Shown here piece by piece: positions 47,901 through 56,958 of a DNA stretch of 64,000 nucleotides; the first letter of the stretch is position 1; each line of letters starts with the position of its first letter. The translations under genes and the position numbers were made by a program. A model generated the notes under the pieces. It was not told the DNA's origin. It made no database searches and saw only the letters and a program-made list of their open reading frames with translations. The stretch spans positions 1 through 64,000 of the forward strand of contig NZ_JRFE01000024.1 of assembly GCF_000756305.1 (NCBI RefSeq), read 5' to 3'. The stretch comes from Myxosarcina sp. GI1. Lineage in GTDB: Bacteria > Cyanobacteriota > Cyanobacteriia > Cyanobacteriales > Xenococcaceae.

Positions 47901-48433
47901 TGCTCTGAATTGGCTTGTAAATAACGCCGATACATTTCTCTGTCTTCGGAGAAATCTTCTACCAGCAATACTGTGACTTGCCCTTTGGTATCTTCAGAAG
48001 GTTCTACATTGGAAGTTTTTTTTAGTAAAGTTTGAGGCATAACTGCTGCCTCAGTTGGCTGGCTAATCTCTCTAAAAGATATTTCTATCCCGTAAGCTTG
48101 GGGCTGATTCGTTAGAAACAAAGGCTGGCAATCGATAGACAACCAAATCAAACCACTTGGTTTGTAAAAGCCCGCAACTACATTAGAACAAGGCTGTCCC
48201 GTTTTAATTGAAGCGATCGCGGGATGATTCTTCGGTAGCAGAGTAGACCCGTCTCGATGAATCATTTGCCAAATTGGATCTAGTAGAGAAGTTCCAATTA
48301 GCTGCTTGGCAGTATAGCCCAAAATCAACTCCGCATCGGGATTACAACTTCTAATCGTGCCGTCGGCAAGGAGAAATAGTAATCCTGCTGCTGAAAAAGA
48401 ACTCGACCTTTGCCTTGAGTTGCTCTGCTTCAT
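44957..48433 (-). CDS. Multi-PAS hybrid histidine kinase
   Basis: The 1158 residues contain, in order: a PAS-like domain (about 15-120), a receiver (about 153-275, phosphoacceptor Asp206), four PAS/PAC domains (about 285-405, 413-530, 535-660, 665-785), a HisKA domain with the H box DEFLAIVSHELRTPLNP near 805, an HATPase domain with NAIKFTPEGG and GGLGLGLAIV, and a C-terminal receiver (about 1040-1155). There is no membrane segment, so it is likely cytosolic. Two receivers suggest a phosphorelay. Its input and partner are not known; no regulator gene is adjacent. Confidence 0.92.
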   Translation of the reverse strand: MKQSNSRQRSSSFSAAGLLFLLADGTIRSCNPDAELILGYTAKQLIGTSLLDPIWQMIHRDGSTLLPKNHPAIASIKTGQPCSNVVAGFYKPSGLIWLSIDCQPLFLTNQPQAYGIEISFREISQPTEAAVMPQTLLKKTSNVEPSEDTKGQVTVLLVEDFSEDREMYRRYLQANSEHKYNFVEAETGESALEIARQCQPDIILLDYLLPDMDGLELLASWQRQNSPLAFPVIVLTGEGNENIAVQFLKLGAANYLIKRQLTPEKLKLEVNRAISEHHLQLQHDETLLKLQLATEASGVGLWFWDLIDERLEFTDRCKALFGFAPNTETNYQLFLNTLHPEDRDRTDTAVQQALANKTEYSIEYRAIWSDGSIHWLAARGRGFYDCHGEPVRMMGTVQDISQRKQIEQSLLESSQRIVDILESMTDAFYTLDRDFNFTYLNQEAARVLGKSKEELIGQNLWTQFSPLVGTELELQYRHALVQKTATCFEYYYPPFKSWYEISVYPTAAGLSIYFRDITDSKLAVIRLRKNERLLKLALSSAKAGSWDWEIATGKIIWSPENYELYGIDPQRELLEYRDWQNSVHPEDRERSNWEVQQTLSGKSSEFRTEFRIVHPKKGIRWVSGIGNVTRNERGEPMRLSGINLDITESKLKEYELRLITEVIPQQIWTALPDGKVEYTNQRWQDYTGVSLEEIKEKGLAAIVHPDDLESVERAWNDSIQTGKKYNLEARLCKADGTYCWFLGKARALRDDGGKIIRWYGTNTDITSIKELEEKLRQQTEDLIRANQLKDEFLAIVSHELRTPLNPILGWSQLLATGKLPPEQTAKGLDTITRNAKLQSQLIDDLLDMSLILRGKLALKLVPTNLKHIIKVAKETVKLAAEAKSIQIQTVFEPNIGLVLGDLTRLQQIFWNLLNNAIKFTPEGGLVTIALECNKTHALVRISDTGKGIDPKFLPYVFDRFRQEESSYTRHFGGLGLGLAIVRHLTELHDGTVIAESLGIGRGATFKVTIPLINPLPTEPQHSDPTEPTVETNRFNGIKVLVIEDEVDSRELLSLVLELRGAEIVTVASANEALEVLSELVPDLIISDIGLPGMDGYTLITQIRSLPQGQDIPAIALTAYTGEIDRQRCLNAGFQEQISKPFNVNELIATVTRLMSKKS

Positions 48434-48771
48434 GCTGACGACTAGTTTAAAATCCAGAGTTTTCTTACAGCTAAACTATTACTCTTGATTTTATGCGATT
48501 TAATGTCTTCTACCTATATAAGCTATAAGCTCGATCGCAACGGTATTGTTTTGAATAGAAAGAGCTACGATCTCAATTTATGACTATTGATTGATATTTT
48601 TATCTAACTTGCGATAGATTATTTTTTTTGCTTTGCCAAGATTGAGTTTGTTTATGGATGATGCGATCGCGCTCTGTAAATCTTAGTTAACCTCGAACAT
48701 ACCAATAACATCGCGTCATAAGCTATTAATATTAAAATTTAAATTTACCCTGCATTTAAAAGAAACTATTT
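48434..48771. other. Divergent intergenic region
   Basis: These 338 bases lie between the hybrid kinase and the dynamin-like gene, which diverge. The sequence is AT-rich with one HIP1-like site near 48663. I see no gene or repeat. Confidence 0.5.
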
Positions 48772-50355
48772 ATGCCTCTGACTATTTCTACCGAACAACA
48801 GCAACTTTTTGACCGCAGCCTCAAGACTATCGAAAAAGTTGAAGGTCTTTTTGTGGAGGCAAAAGAACTATTTCCCGAATTCAATCTCGATATTAATGCT
48901 TTCAAACAGCAGCTTTCCAATCCTTTCTCAATCTTTATCTGTGGTGAATTTAACGCAGGCAAGTCTAGTTTGCTAAATCGGCTAAACAACCAGGAAATTG
49001 CCACAGTAGGTTTTTTACCTACGACCAAATCTATAGAATCATACAATCCTGAAGGTTTGGGAGGATTAGTTTTTATCGATAGTCCTGGAATTAATTCGAT
49101 TATCGAACAGCATCAAGAACTTACCGAAAGCTATCTCCAACAGGCAGATATTATTTTGTTTGTTACTTCGATAGAACGTCCTTTGAGTAAATCGGAACAA
49201 GACTTTTTAGCCATAGTCGATCGCACCTGGGATCGGAAAATTATCGTTGTTATTAATAAGATCGATTTAATTGACGAACGGCAAATTGAAGAAGTAATTA
49301 AGTTTGTCAACAACGGTTTAAAAGTTATCTTAGCGGAAATGCCGCCAGTGTTTGCTCTTTCTGCCGAAACGGGAACTGGCATGGATGAATTTAAAAATTT
49401 CCTGTTGGCGTTTTTAGCTGAAAGTGAAAAAGTAAAGCTCAAGCTGCGAGGACCTCAAAGTTCTTTACTGGTATATTTAGATAAACTACAGCAAAAAAAT
49501 CAAGAACTACAAAACAAATTACAAACTGAAAAAACTCTATTCGATCGCACCTCTAAAAGAATCGAAGAACGCTTGGAAGAATATAATTTACTTTTTGGTC
49601 TTTTTAAAGATAATATTGAAGACTTGTTTACGGCTTTGATTCAAGGGGTAAATGAGCTAATTGATAGCAACACTTCCTTTTTTACCGTACTAAAAAGAAA
49701 ATTTACTAAAGAAGAAGATTTATTAGAAGAAAGATTGGCTAAAACTATCAAAGATATTCAGCTAGATAAAAATTTGCAGGAAATATTTAAAGAGGCAACC
49801 TTTACTTTTTTAAAGTACCGCGAAAGAATTGTACGGGAAGCTAAAGAAGATTTAGAAACCGCCGTTACTATTACTGAAGATTCTTTTATAGTTCCTGCTG
49901 TAAATGCCGAAAGTTTGGAAGTAGAACAGCTTGCAGAAAGAATAAAAGCCGCCGCCGAAATGGGCTTAGATCGCTTTGTTAAACTAGGTATTACCGCAGC
50001 CGCTACGGGCGTAGGCGGACAAATACTATTTAGTACCGCTAGTGTCGATCTTACCGCTTTTGCCGTTGCTGGGTTCTTTGGTTTGCTCGGTTTAAATGCT
50101 ATTCCTAACGAACGTAAAAAAGCTAAAGAAGAATTAGAAATTAATTTCCGCAATCTACAGGAAAACTATACTAAAACTCTTAAAGATACTCTCGCTGCCG
50201 AATTAAATAAATGTTTGCAGCAATTTGCCGATATTATTCGTCCCAAACAAGAAGAACTAGAAAATCAAATAAACATTACTAAATCAATTCAACAACAAGA
50301 AGAAGCTATTAGAACAGAAATTCAAACTCTTTTAACAGACGTAGAAAAGCTCTAG
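48772..50355 (+). CDS. Bacterial dynamin-like GTPase
   Basis: The 527-residue protein has a dynamin-type GTPase domain: P-loop CGEFNAGKSSLLNRL near 57-71, switch I FLPTTKSIES, G3 DSPGINS near 103 and G4 INKIDLID near 162. A long helical region follows (about 235-390). A hydrophobic stretch at about 405-445 could insert in a membrane, like the paddle of bacterial dynamins. Membrane remodelling, as in cyanobacterial BDLPs, is inferred. No partner dynamin gene is adjacent. Confidence 0.85.
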   Translation: MPLTISTEQQQLFDRSLKTIEKVEGLFVEAKELFPEFNLDINAFKQQLSNPFSIFICGEFNAGKSSLLNRLNNQEIATVGFLPTTKSIESYNPEGLGGLVFIDSPGINSIIEQHQELTESYLQQADIILFVTSIERPLSKSEQDFLAIVDRTWDRKIIVVINKIDLIDERQIEEVIKFVNNGLKVILAEMPPVFALSAETGTGMDEFKNFLLAFLAESEKVKLKLRGPQSSLLVYLDKLQQKNQELQNKLQTEKTLFDRTSKRIEERLEEYNLLFGLFKDNIEDLFTALIQGVNELIDSNTSFFTVLKRKFTKEEDLLEERLAKTIKDIQLDKNLQEIFKEATFTFLKYRERIVREAKEDLETAVTITEDSFIVPAVNAESLEVEQLAERIKAAAEMGLDRFVKLGITAAATGVGGQILFSTASVDLTAFAVAGFFGLLGLNAIPNERKKAKEELEINFRNLQENYTKTLKDTLAAELNKCLQQFADIIRPKQEELENQINITKSIQQQEEAIRTEIQTLLTDVEKL

Positions 50356-50860
50356 CAGTTTGGGAAACTGTTGAGTTGTGAGTACGACAATATCTAGATT
50401 GTTTTTTGTTTTGTCTCTCGCCTATTTTAGAGAGTGAATTTGATAATACTCTAGTATTTTCTGACCGCGGTCGCGAACCTTCGATTTTGTCAATTAGTTA
50501 TTAACAGTTTTACATTACACGTTCTGTAGAGTATTGTTTTTTAGTATAACTACTTACAAAATATAGCTGCAGCCAACAAAGTTATAGTATTCCGTTTTGC
50601 TTCCGTAAAAATTACGTCTAAATAAATACTTATAAATACTCGTTCCATTGAAAACACTTAATATAAATTACCAGTATTTTAAAACAAATTATTTTTAAAG
50701 AATCAATCAAATATCCTTACAAATACTGTATTCATTTACAAAAGTCTTCAAGCATACTGGAAACTGTAATAACTATCCAGAAAAAAATTTAGATTTAAAG
50801 TTTCAAATATATTTGGATAATTTTCTGTTTTATGTTTGTTTATTAAAGATAATTTGTATA
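50356..50860. other. Intergenic region, AT-rich
   Basis: About 505 bases between the dynamin-like gene and the Asp-box protein. The only feature is AT-rich sequence that should contain a promoter for the downstream gene. An upstream TTG at 50813 would add 16 residues but is not favoured. Confidence 0.45.
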
Positions 50861-53809
50861 ATGTTTGAAGATTTTAGCAGTGCGCAGCCCATGTTTATTG
50901 GAGAGACTGGCAAAATTCCCGATTTGAACCATATTAATCAGACTATTGTTCTCGAAAACACTTATACTAATCCAGTTGTATTTGCACAACCCCTGTCGCG
51001 AAATGGCTCCGATCCAGCAGTAGTTCGTATCGATAATGTCAAGAGCGATCGCTTCAACGCTCGTATTCAAGAACCGAACTACGAAGACGGGTTTCATACT
51101 TCTGAAAGCTTTAGCTATTTGGTATTAGAAAAAGGAACTTGGGAATTAGAAAATGGTATTCAGGTAGAAGTTGGTACTCTCGATTCAGATACTACCACGA
51201 GTTTGGGTTGGGAACAGATCGGCTTTAGTACTGATTTTGAAAGTAGTCCTATCACTTTGAGCCAGGTACAAACTAATAACGGCTCTGACTTTGTACGTAC
51301 TCGTCAGAAAAATACTTCTGCTTCGGGCTTTTCACTTGCTATGGAAGAAGAAGAGGCACTGAAAACTTTTCATCCTACAGAAACTCTAGGCTGGATGGCA
51401 ATATCTCCTGGAAAAGGCAGTTGGAATGGACTCTCTTATCAGGCAGGTAATACGGGAAACCGCATAACGCACAAATGGAGTACTCTTAACTTTAGCAATA
51501 GTTTCGATCGAGCTCCACAGTTTTTGGCTTCTTTATCAACTTATGATGGTTCTGACTCAGCAGGGATACGCTATCGAAATCTGAATAGTCAGGCAGTAGA
51601 AATAATGGTAGAAGAAGATTCTGCTAAAGATAAAGAAACTTCCCATACTACTGAAGAGATTGACTTTTTAAGTATAGATGGTACTGGTGCGCTAACCGCT
51701 TTCCTCAAACCTACTACTTCACCACCAATTTCCGAACCAAGTGAAGAATTTTGGCAACCTTTGCGAGAGCCTGGTGTGGGCGGTTGGATATCCTCAATAG
51801 GTATAAGTCCACACGATTCAGACCATTTAATAGTTGGTGGCGATATGCTAGGAGTAGCAGTATCCGATGATGGGGGCAAAAACTGGATTGGTGGTCAAGG
51901 CTTGAAAAGCTGGGAAATTGAAGAAATTACCTTCGATCCCAAACTGCCTAATAAGATTTGGCTCGCGACTAAATCGGGACCATACGTTTCTTATGACTAC
52001 GGCAAAACTTGGACAGAAAAACGTAATGGTTTTCCAGACTTTGAATGGGGCAAATATGTCGCGCCAGTCCAGCAGATTTTAATAGATCGCTCGAACACGG
52101 ACCGCCTACTGGCATTTACAGGAAATCAAAGAAGACTAGATCTCGACGATCCCCATCAGGGAGAGGTATATGAAAGCGTTGATGGAGGTGAAAACTGGCA
52201 GAAAATTTCCGATATCGGTACTGTAACGACAGATAAAGGAAACAACATTTTTGATGTTACCTTTGCAGGAAAAACTTCTACTCGTATATTTGCTGCTACC
52301 GAACAGGGACTTTTTCGCAGTGATGATTCTGGCTTTACCTGGCAAGGAGCGATCGGTAATTTACCACCAGGAAATCAGAAGACTGTAGCAACGCATCCAT
52401 CAAATCCAGATATTGTTCTTGCAACGGTAGAGGGACAAGGGATATATCGTTCTACAAACGGGGGAAAAACATTCAATTTAAGTACTGACGGCATAGAAAG
52501 AATATCCAACCGTACATCTTTTGACCAGATACGTTTTGCACCATCTAATCCAAATATCGTTCTGGTTGGTGTCGAGCATCCCAACGGCACATTTATGAGT
52601 AAAGATGGAGGGCAAACTTGGAGCAAAGTTAGCGGGCATCAAAATACTGCTTATCCCATGCAAACTCAGTATTTTCGAGCCTTAGCAATAAATCCCAAAG
52701 ATTCTTCACATATAGTCGGAGGCACAGGGGTTTCTATCTGGGAAAGTTCTAACGGTGGTAGCAACTGGCAGGATATTTCTAGTACTCAGCTTAGCGATAG
52801 CACCTGGAAAGGAAATGGCTACTCAGGTCTGGTTGTAACTAACATTCGGTGGAATCCATATAACCCAGAACAGTCTTTTATTGCTGCTATGGATGCTGGT
52901 AAGTGGATGAGTCGCAATGATATGAGAAGCTGGAGCTGGGCTGGAAGCGAACAGGATAATGGTATGCCTGATTGGAGTGGAGTTAGGGATATAACTTTCA
53001 CCGATATGCCAACCAATAGTCAAGTTATCTATGCTACCGTCGTTCAAGATGAAAATTCTCAAGGCAAGGGCATTTATCGTTCGGAAGACGGGGGAAAAAC
53101 CTGGCAATTTAAAGGTTTTCCAAATTCTATTGGAGATGATGCCGACCGAATCATCGCTCATCCCACGCAAACTAATAAAGTTTGGGTAATCTGGGATGAT
53201 AAGCTTTATTTTTCCAATGATTCTGGAGCTACTTGGAGTCGCAAATTGAGCAATGCTGGTAAAATTTATGAATTGATCGAAAATAATAAAACGCCTGAGT
53301 TCGATCTCTATGTAGGGTCGGAACTGGGCTTGTGGTCATCTAACGATTTGAACGGTAATAATTATTTTCTAGTATCAGGATCAAATAGCGAGCCTCGTGG
53401 CATCTCTAGAATGGATTTTGTAGACGATGATACCTTTTACAGTGTTAACGATGAAAACAGTAATGGTAGTCAAAGAGGTATTTGGATGTACGATGCAGGA
53501 GAGTGGAAACAGTTAACTAATAATAAAACTTGGGATGTCTCAACAACACCCTTCCTCTGGGTGTCTGATATTGCAGTAGATCCTCGCAATTCTCAGCGAA
53601 TACTCGCTGCAACCAATCAAAATCCTTTTTTATCTGTCTCAGAAGCAACTGGTGTTTGGAAGTCGGAAGATGGCGGCAAAACTTGGCAGCAGTTTAATGA
53701 TGGTTTAGCAATGCTACGAGTCGATAATATTCAGTTTAAGCCAAACTCTTCAGGTACGGTAGTAATTGGCACTACTGGTGGCGGAGCTTATATTGGTCGT
53801 ATACCGTAA
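50861..53809 (+). CDS. Lectin-like repeat and Asp-box beta-propeller protein
   Basis: From ATG 50861 the product has 982 residues. The first 270 contain three copies of a module (VFAQPLSRNGSDPAVVRI.. then WELENG-type loops) that resembles H-type lectin folds. Residues 300-982 hold ten Asp-box turns of the type SxDGGKTW, as in sortilin, sialidase and GH74 xyloglucanase propellers. There is no signal peptide. A glycan-binding or glycan-hydrolysing role is inferred. Its stop faces the polysaccharide operon at 9 bases. Confidence 0.82.
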   Translation: MFEDFSSAQPMFIGETGKIPDLNHINQTIVLENTYTNPVVFAQPLSRNGSDPAVVRIDNVKSDRFNARIQEPNYEDGFHTSESFSYLVLEKGTWELENGIQVEVGTLDSDTTTSLGWEQIGFSTDFESSPITLSQVQTNNGSDFVRTRQKNTSASGFSLAMEEEEALKTFHPTETLGWMAISPGKGSWNGLSYQAGNTGNRITHKWSTLNFSNSFDRAPQFLASLSTYDGSDSAGIRYRNLNSQAVEIMVEEDSAKDKETSHTTEEIDFLSIDGTGALTAFLKPTTSPPISEPSEEFWQPLREPGVGGWISSIGISPHDSDHLIVGGDMLGVAVSDDGGKNWIGGQGLKSWEIEEITFDPKLPNKIWLATKSGPYVSYDYGKTWTEKRNGFPDFEWGKYVAPVQQILIDRSNTDRLLAFTGNQRRLDLDDPHQGEVYESVDGGENWQKISDIGTVTTDKGNNIFDVTFAGKTSTRIFAATEQGLFRSDDSGFTWQGAIGNLPPGNQKTVATHPSNPDIVLATVEGQGIYRSTNGGKTFNLSTDGIERISNRTSFDQIRFAPSNPNIVLVGVEHPNGTFMSKDGGQTWSKVSGHQNTAYPMQTQYFRALAINPKDSSHIVGGTGVSIWESSNGGSNWQDISSTQLSDSTWKGNGYSGLVVTNIRWNPYNPEQSFIAAMDAGKWMSRNDMRSWSWAGSEQDNGMPDWSGVRDITFTDMPTNSQVIYATVVQDENSQGKGIYRSEDGGKTWQFKGFPNSIGDDADRIIAHPTQTNKVWVIWDDKLYFSNDSGATWSRKLSNAGKIYELIENNKTPEFDLYVGSELGLWSSNDLNGNNYFLVSGSNSEPRGISRMDFVDDDTFYSVNDENSNGSQRGIWMYDAGEWKQLTNNKTWDVSTTPFLWVSDIAVDPRNSQRILAATNQNPFLSVSEATGVWKSEDGGKTWQQFNDGLAMLRVDNIQFKPNSSGTVVIGTTGGGAYIGRIP

Positions 53810-53818
53810 TAACTATGT

Positions 53819-54724
53819 TTAAAATTTCGGGTAGAGCTTTTTTATGTATGTTTTAACAAACACTTTGATTTTTTGCTCTGAGAAATACTTGACATCAAAT
53901 ACAAACATCTTCGCAAGAAAAACTACAGAGTTTTTAGAATCCATTTTGTGTTTAAATGTAAATTTTCTTTTCGACATTTGTAAAGCATAGTATCCATTTG
54001 AGTTTTTACATTCAAAGCTATTCACATCTGGAAAGTTACCTTGCCAATCTTTCCACCATAATTTAAGTGCGTATGGAGGTTTTTCTCGAAGAATCTTTTT
54101 TAAATTGCGCTCGCTTGATACCATTCGTTTGTGGCGAGCCAGTGTATGGGCTTGCCCTTTTAATTCACAATACAAGTGAGGTGCGAGGTTCCATTTATTC
54201 CTGAAATCTATATCGGATTTAAATAATTTTCTAAATAGTTCATCAAGCCATAAATAACTATTAGTCGCGGTTCTATTCTTCCAATATTCATCACATGCGT
54301 TTTTCCATTTATTTATCATTAAAGAATCTTTTTCAGATACAATAAACCAAATGGCTGGTCCATTTTTACCACTCATTCCACAACCGTGACCATGATACAT
54401 CCATAAACCAGCAGGCTTTACTGCTTCTTCTACCCATACGCCTAACGGTTGCATGCATAACATGGTGGCATCAGCCCAAACACCCCCATAATTTTTTAAT
54501 AAGCTTAATCGAATAATATCAGCTTTATGTTGAGGTCTGATTTTTTTAGTTTTATCGTATATATAGTCTATATCATCAACATATGTTTGAAGATTCTCCA
54601 GGGTAACATATTCAATATTCCAGTCGGAATTGTTTATTTTCCACGATTCTGCGACTTGTTTTACCAGCCAAGGTGCACTATCCCATCCTTGTAACCAAAG
54701 CAGCCAGATTGTTTTGTTCAACAT
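53819..54724 (-). CDS. Capsular polysaccharide synthesis glycosyltransferase (GT32-like)
   Basis: This 301-residue protein fits the capsular polysaccharide synthesis family with a DXD-type sugar-binding site. It starts KTIWLLWLQGWDSAPWLV, and has KADIIRLSLLKNYGGVWADATM near 85-105, where GGVWAD is the Asp motif. No membrane helix is present. It is the last gene of the polysaccharide operon. The linkage formed is not predictable. Confidence 0.85.
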   Translation of the reverse strand: MLNKTIWLLWLQGWDSAPWLVKQVAESWKINNSDWNIEYVTLENLQTYVDDIDYIYDKTKKIRPQHKADIIRLSLLKNYGGVWADATMLCMQPLGVWVEEAVKPAGLWMYHGHGCGMSGKNGPAIWFIVSEKDSLMINKWKNACDEYWKNRTATNSYLWLDELFRKLFKSDIDFRNKWNLAPHLYCELKGQAHTLARHKRMVSSERNLKKILREKPPYALKLWWKDWQGNFPDVNSFECKNSNGYYALQMSKRKFTFKHKMDSKNSVVFLAKMFVFDVKYFSEQKIKVFVKTYIKKLYPKF

Positions 54725-54903
54725 ATTTCTTGATTTTTATTTAATCAATACTTCAGACAGTTAATTTAATAGAGACACGAAACTCGTACAAATTTGGTCA
54801 AAACTTCTATGTAATTTTTTAGCAGATAAAGTATGTTTGTTAATAACTTTTATATTTTGTATTGGCAAGTGAAATTTAGTTTTAAAAAAGCTATTTTTTA
54901 ACA

Positions 54904-55890
54904 TTACGAAACGTTTTTTTTAGAAAAGTTCATTAAACTCTTGAGATAATTTTTGAGCTTTTCGTAATTCTGAACACCTAAAAGACGCACAAGCGAAGCT
55001 GCTCTGTTAAATTTTCTAAACTCGGAAGAAGCAGAGACGCAAGGATCGCAAGAGATAGCCTGATTACGGTAGTATTTGACGTACTCATATTTTATCCCTG
55101 GACTTTTTAAAGCTTTCCAGGCGATGCTGAGTTTAGCCAAAGCATGACTACGAGGCTTAAGATATTTTAATTCCACAGGAGCAAAATCAAAAGCTCTTTC
55201 AATCAAAACTTCATAGCTTTCGTTCATCGTCTGAAGTTTTTTTTCAATACAGTCACTTGGAGAACGAGACAGGCTAGTCGAACTCGCTCGATAGTAAACT
55301 AAAATCTCTTTAATTACTTTAAAAGGGTAATAAGCAGCAATACGTAGCCAAAAATCCCAATCTTCGCAGGCAAAGGAAAACTTATTAAATAGCCCAACTA
55401 CTTCTATACAAGAACTTCGTATCATAGGAACACTACCACAAGCGATAATATTTCCTTCAATCAATTTAGACCAAACGTTTCCTTCATCATTAGTTTGCCA
55501 AACTTTTCCTAAAGGTCGATCCCATTCGTCAATTAGTGAAACCCAACTATAAACAAAACCAACTTCAGGATTATTATCTAAAATCTGAACTTGTTTTTCG
55601 AGTTTTTGAAAATCCCATAAATCATCGGAATCTAAAAATGCTATGTATTCTCCGTTAGAATGTTTAATTCCAGTATTTCTCGCGGCAGATTGTCCTTGAT
55701 TAACTTGAGAAACTAGAGAAACCCTTTTATCGTCTATGGTGTTAACCCAATTCTCGATGTTATCAGTACTGCCATCGTTGACAATAATAATTTCAAAATC
55801 CCGATAAGTTTGGTCGAGAACGCTACGAACTGTTCTAGGCAAAAAGTCCATAGCGTTATATGATGGAATTATAATTGATACTTTTGGCAT
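54904..55890 (-). CDS. GT2 family glycosyltransferase
   Basis: The 328-residue enzyme has the GT-A core: KVSIIIPSYNAMDFL at the start, IIIVNDGSTDNIE, and the DXD region GEYIAFLDSDDLWDFQKLEKQ near 90-110. The C-terminal part has CEDWDFWLRIAAYYPF. It is a paralogue of the gene at 58465-59466, with similarity over the whole length. It probably adds a sugar to the repeat unit of the surface glycan. Confidence 0.92.
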   Translation of the reverse strand: MPKVSIIIPSYNAMDFLPRTVRSVLDQTYRDFEIIIVNDGSTDNIENWVNTIDDKRVSLVSQVNQGQSAARNTGIKHSNGEYIAFLDSDDLWDFQKLEKQVQILDNNPEVGFVYSWVSLIDEWDRPLGKVWQTNDEGNVWSKLIEGNIIACGSVPMIRSSCIEVVGLFNKFSFACEDWDFWLRIAAYYPFKVIKEILVYYRASSTSLSRSPSDCIEKKLQTMNESYEVLIERAFDFAPVELKYLKPRSHALAKLSIAWKALKSPGIKYEYVKYYRNQAISCDPCVSASSEFRKFNRAASLVRLLGVQNYEKLKNYLKSLMNFSKKNVS

Positions 55891-55931
55891 AAAATAAACC
55901 GTAGATTAAACAATAATAAGAAAAAACGTTT

Positions 55932-56897
55932 TTAATCATTTTTAGATTGAAGCCTGTCTTTGTTTTTTGACGAAAATAAGTAACCTAATAAAAACCGAAA
56001 TTTGTTTAGAGTTGTTTTGTTTATATACTTCTTTAAGTATCTAAATTTATTTTCTATATGAGGAAAGTATGTCTTGGGAAGCGGCGGCATTAAATCTTCT
56101 CTCATTAAATAAACATCATTATGATAGTCAAAATTCAATTCTGATGCCTTAACTATTCGTTTTTTCCATATATCTTTTATATAACTTGGCAGTAGTTTTG
56201 TAGCAAATGGACTAAGTGAGTTAGGAGATTTTTTACAAGTTGAGAGAATTTGAGCTTCATGTACAAAACCAGCCTGAAGACGTATTAGAGAACGTTGTTG
56301 AATTTGTTGAGGAGAACGATACTGATAATGCTTTAATCTAATTCTTTTGGGATAAATTGCACCGAAATACGGCCAACCGCGATCTTTATCCCATACTAGC
56401 TTTAGATCGTATTTAAAAAAACGATTTTCCGACCAGTTATTGAGGTAATAGCGACACTTTTGTTCCACAGGTACGCTGTTAGAGAAAGAACTAGGACTCC
56501 TTTCGTAGCACTCTAAATCTTTATCAGTAAAATAATACTGGAAACTAGCAGCCCACACTGCTTGATACTGATTTGGTATTTCGCTTAAGAATGTACGAGG
56601 ATCGTCAATGTAGAATTCATCCGCATCAAGACGACACCACCAATCACCATTTTGACTGTTACTGCGGAAATTATAAAATACTTCACTACGCATGCCATCG
56701 TAAAATGTACGATCGTCTTGCTTGTAAGGAATAATCTGCTTATACTTTTGTGAAAGATTTAGTATTTTTTTCCATGTGTCATCGCTGCTGCCATTATCAA
56801 CCACATAGATATAGTCGCACCACTTTATGGCCTTGTTTAAAGTTTGAGCAATGATATCTGCTTCATTCTTAGCGATACAAATACTATGAATTTTCAT
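55932..56897 (-). CDS. GT2-type glycosyltransferase
   Basis: The 321-residue protein begins SICIAKNEADIIAQTL with a GT-A fold. The segments YIYVVDNGSSDDTW and WWCRLDADEFYIDDPRTF carry the sugar-nucleotide and metal Asp residues. It is more divergent from the other GT2 enzymes here. It sits between the flippase and the other GT2 gene and so belongs to the glycan operon. Confidence 0.88.
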   Translation of the reverse strand: MKIHSICIAKNEADIIAQTLNKAIKWCDYIYVVDNGSSDDTWKKILNLSQKYKQIIPYKQDDRTFYDGMRSEVFYNFRSNSQNGDWWCRLDADEFYIDDPRTFLSEIPNQYQAVWAASFQYYFTDKDLECYERSPSSFSNSVPVEQKCRYYLNNWSENRFFKYDLKLVWDKDRGWPYFGAIYPKRIRLKHYQYRSPQQIQQRSLIRLQAGFVHEAQILSTCKKSPNSLSPFATKLLPSYIKDIWKKRIVKASELNFDYHNDVYLMREDLMPPLPKTYFPHIENKFRYLKKYINKTTLNKFRFLLGYLFSSKNKDRLQSKND

Positions 56898-56958
56898 ATT
56901 TATAATTTGGACGTGTTTGTCAAAGACAATTTTATAACTCTCACTTCTAGATTACATG

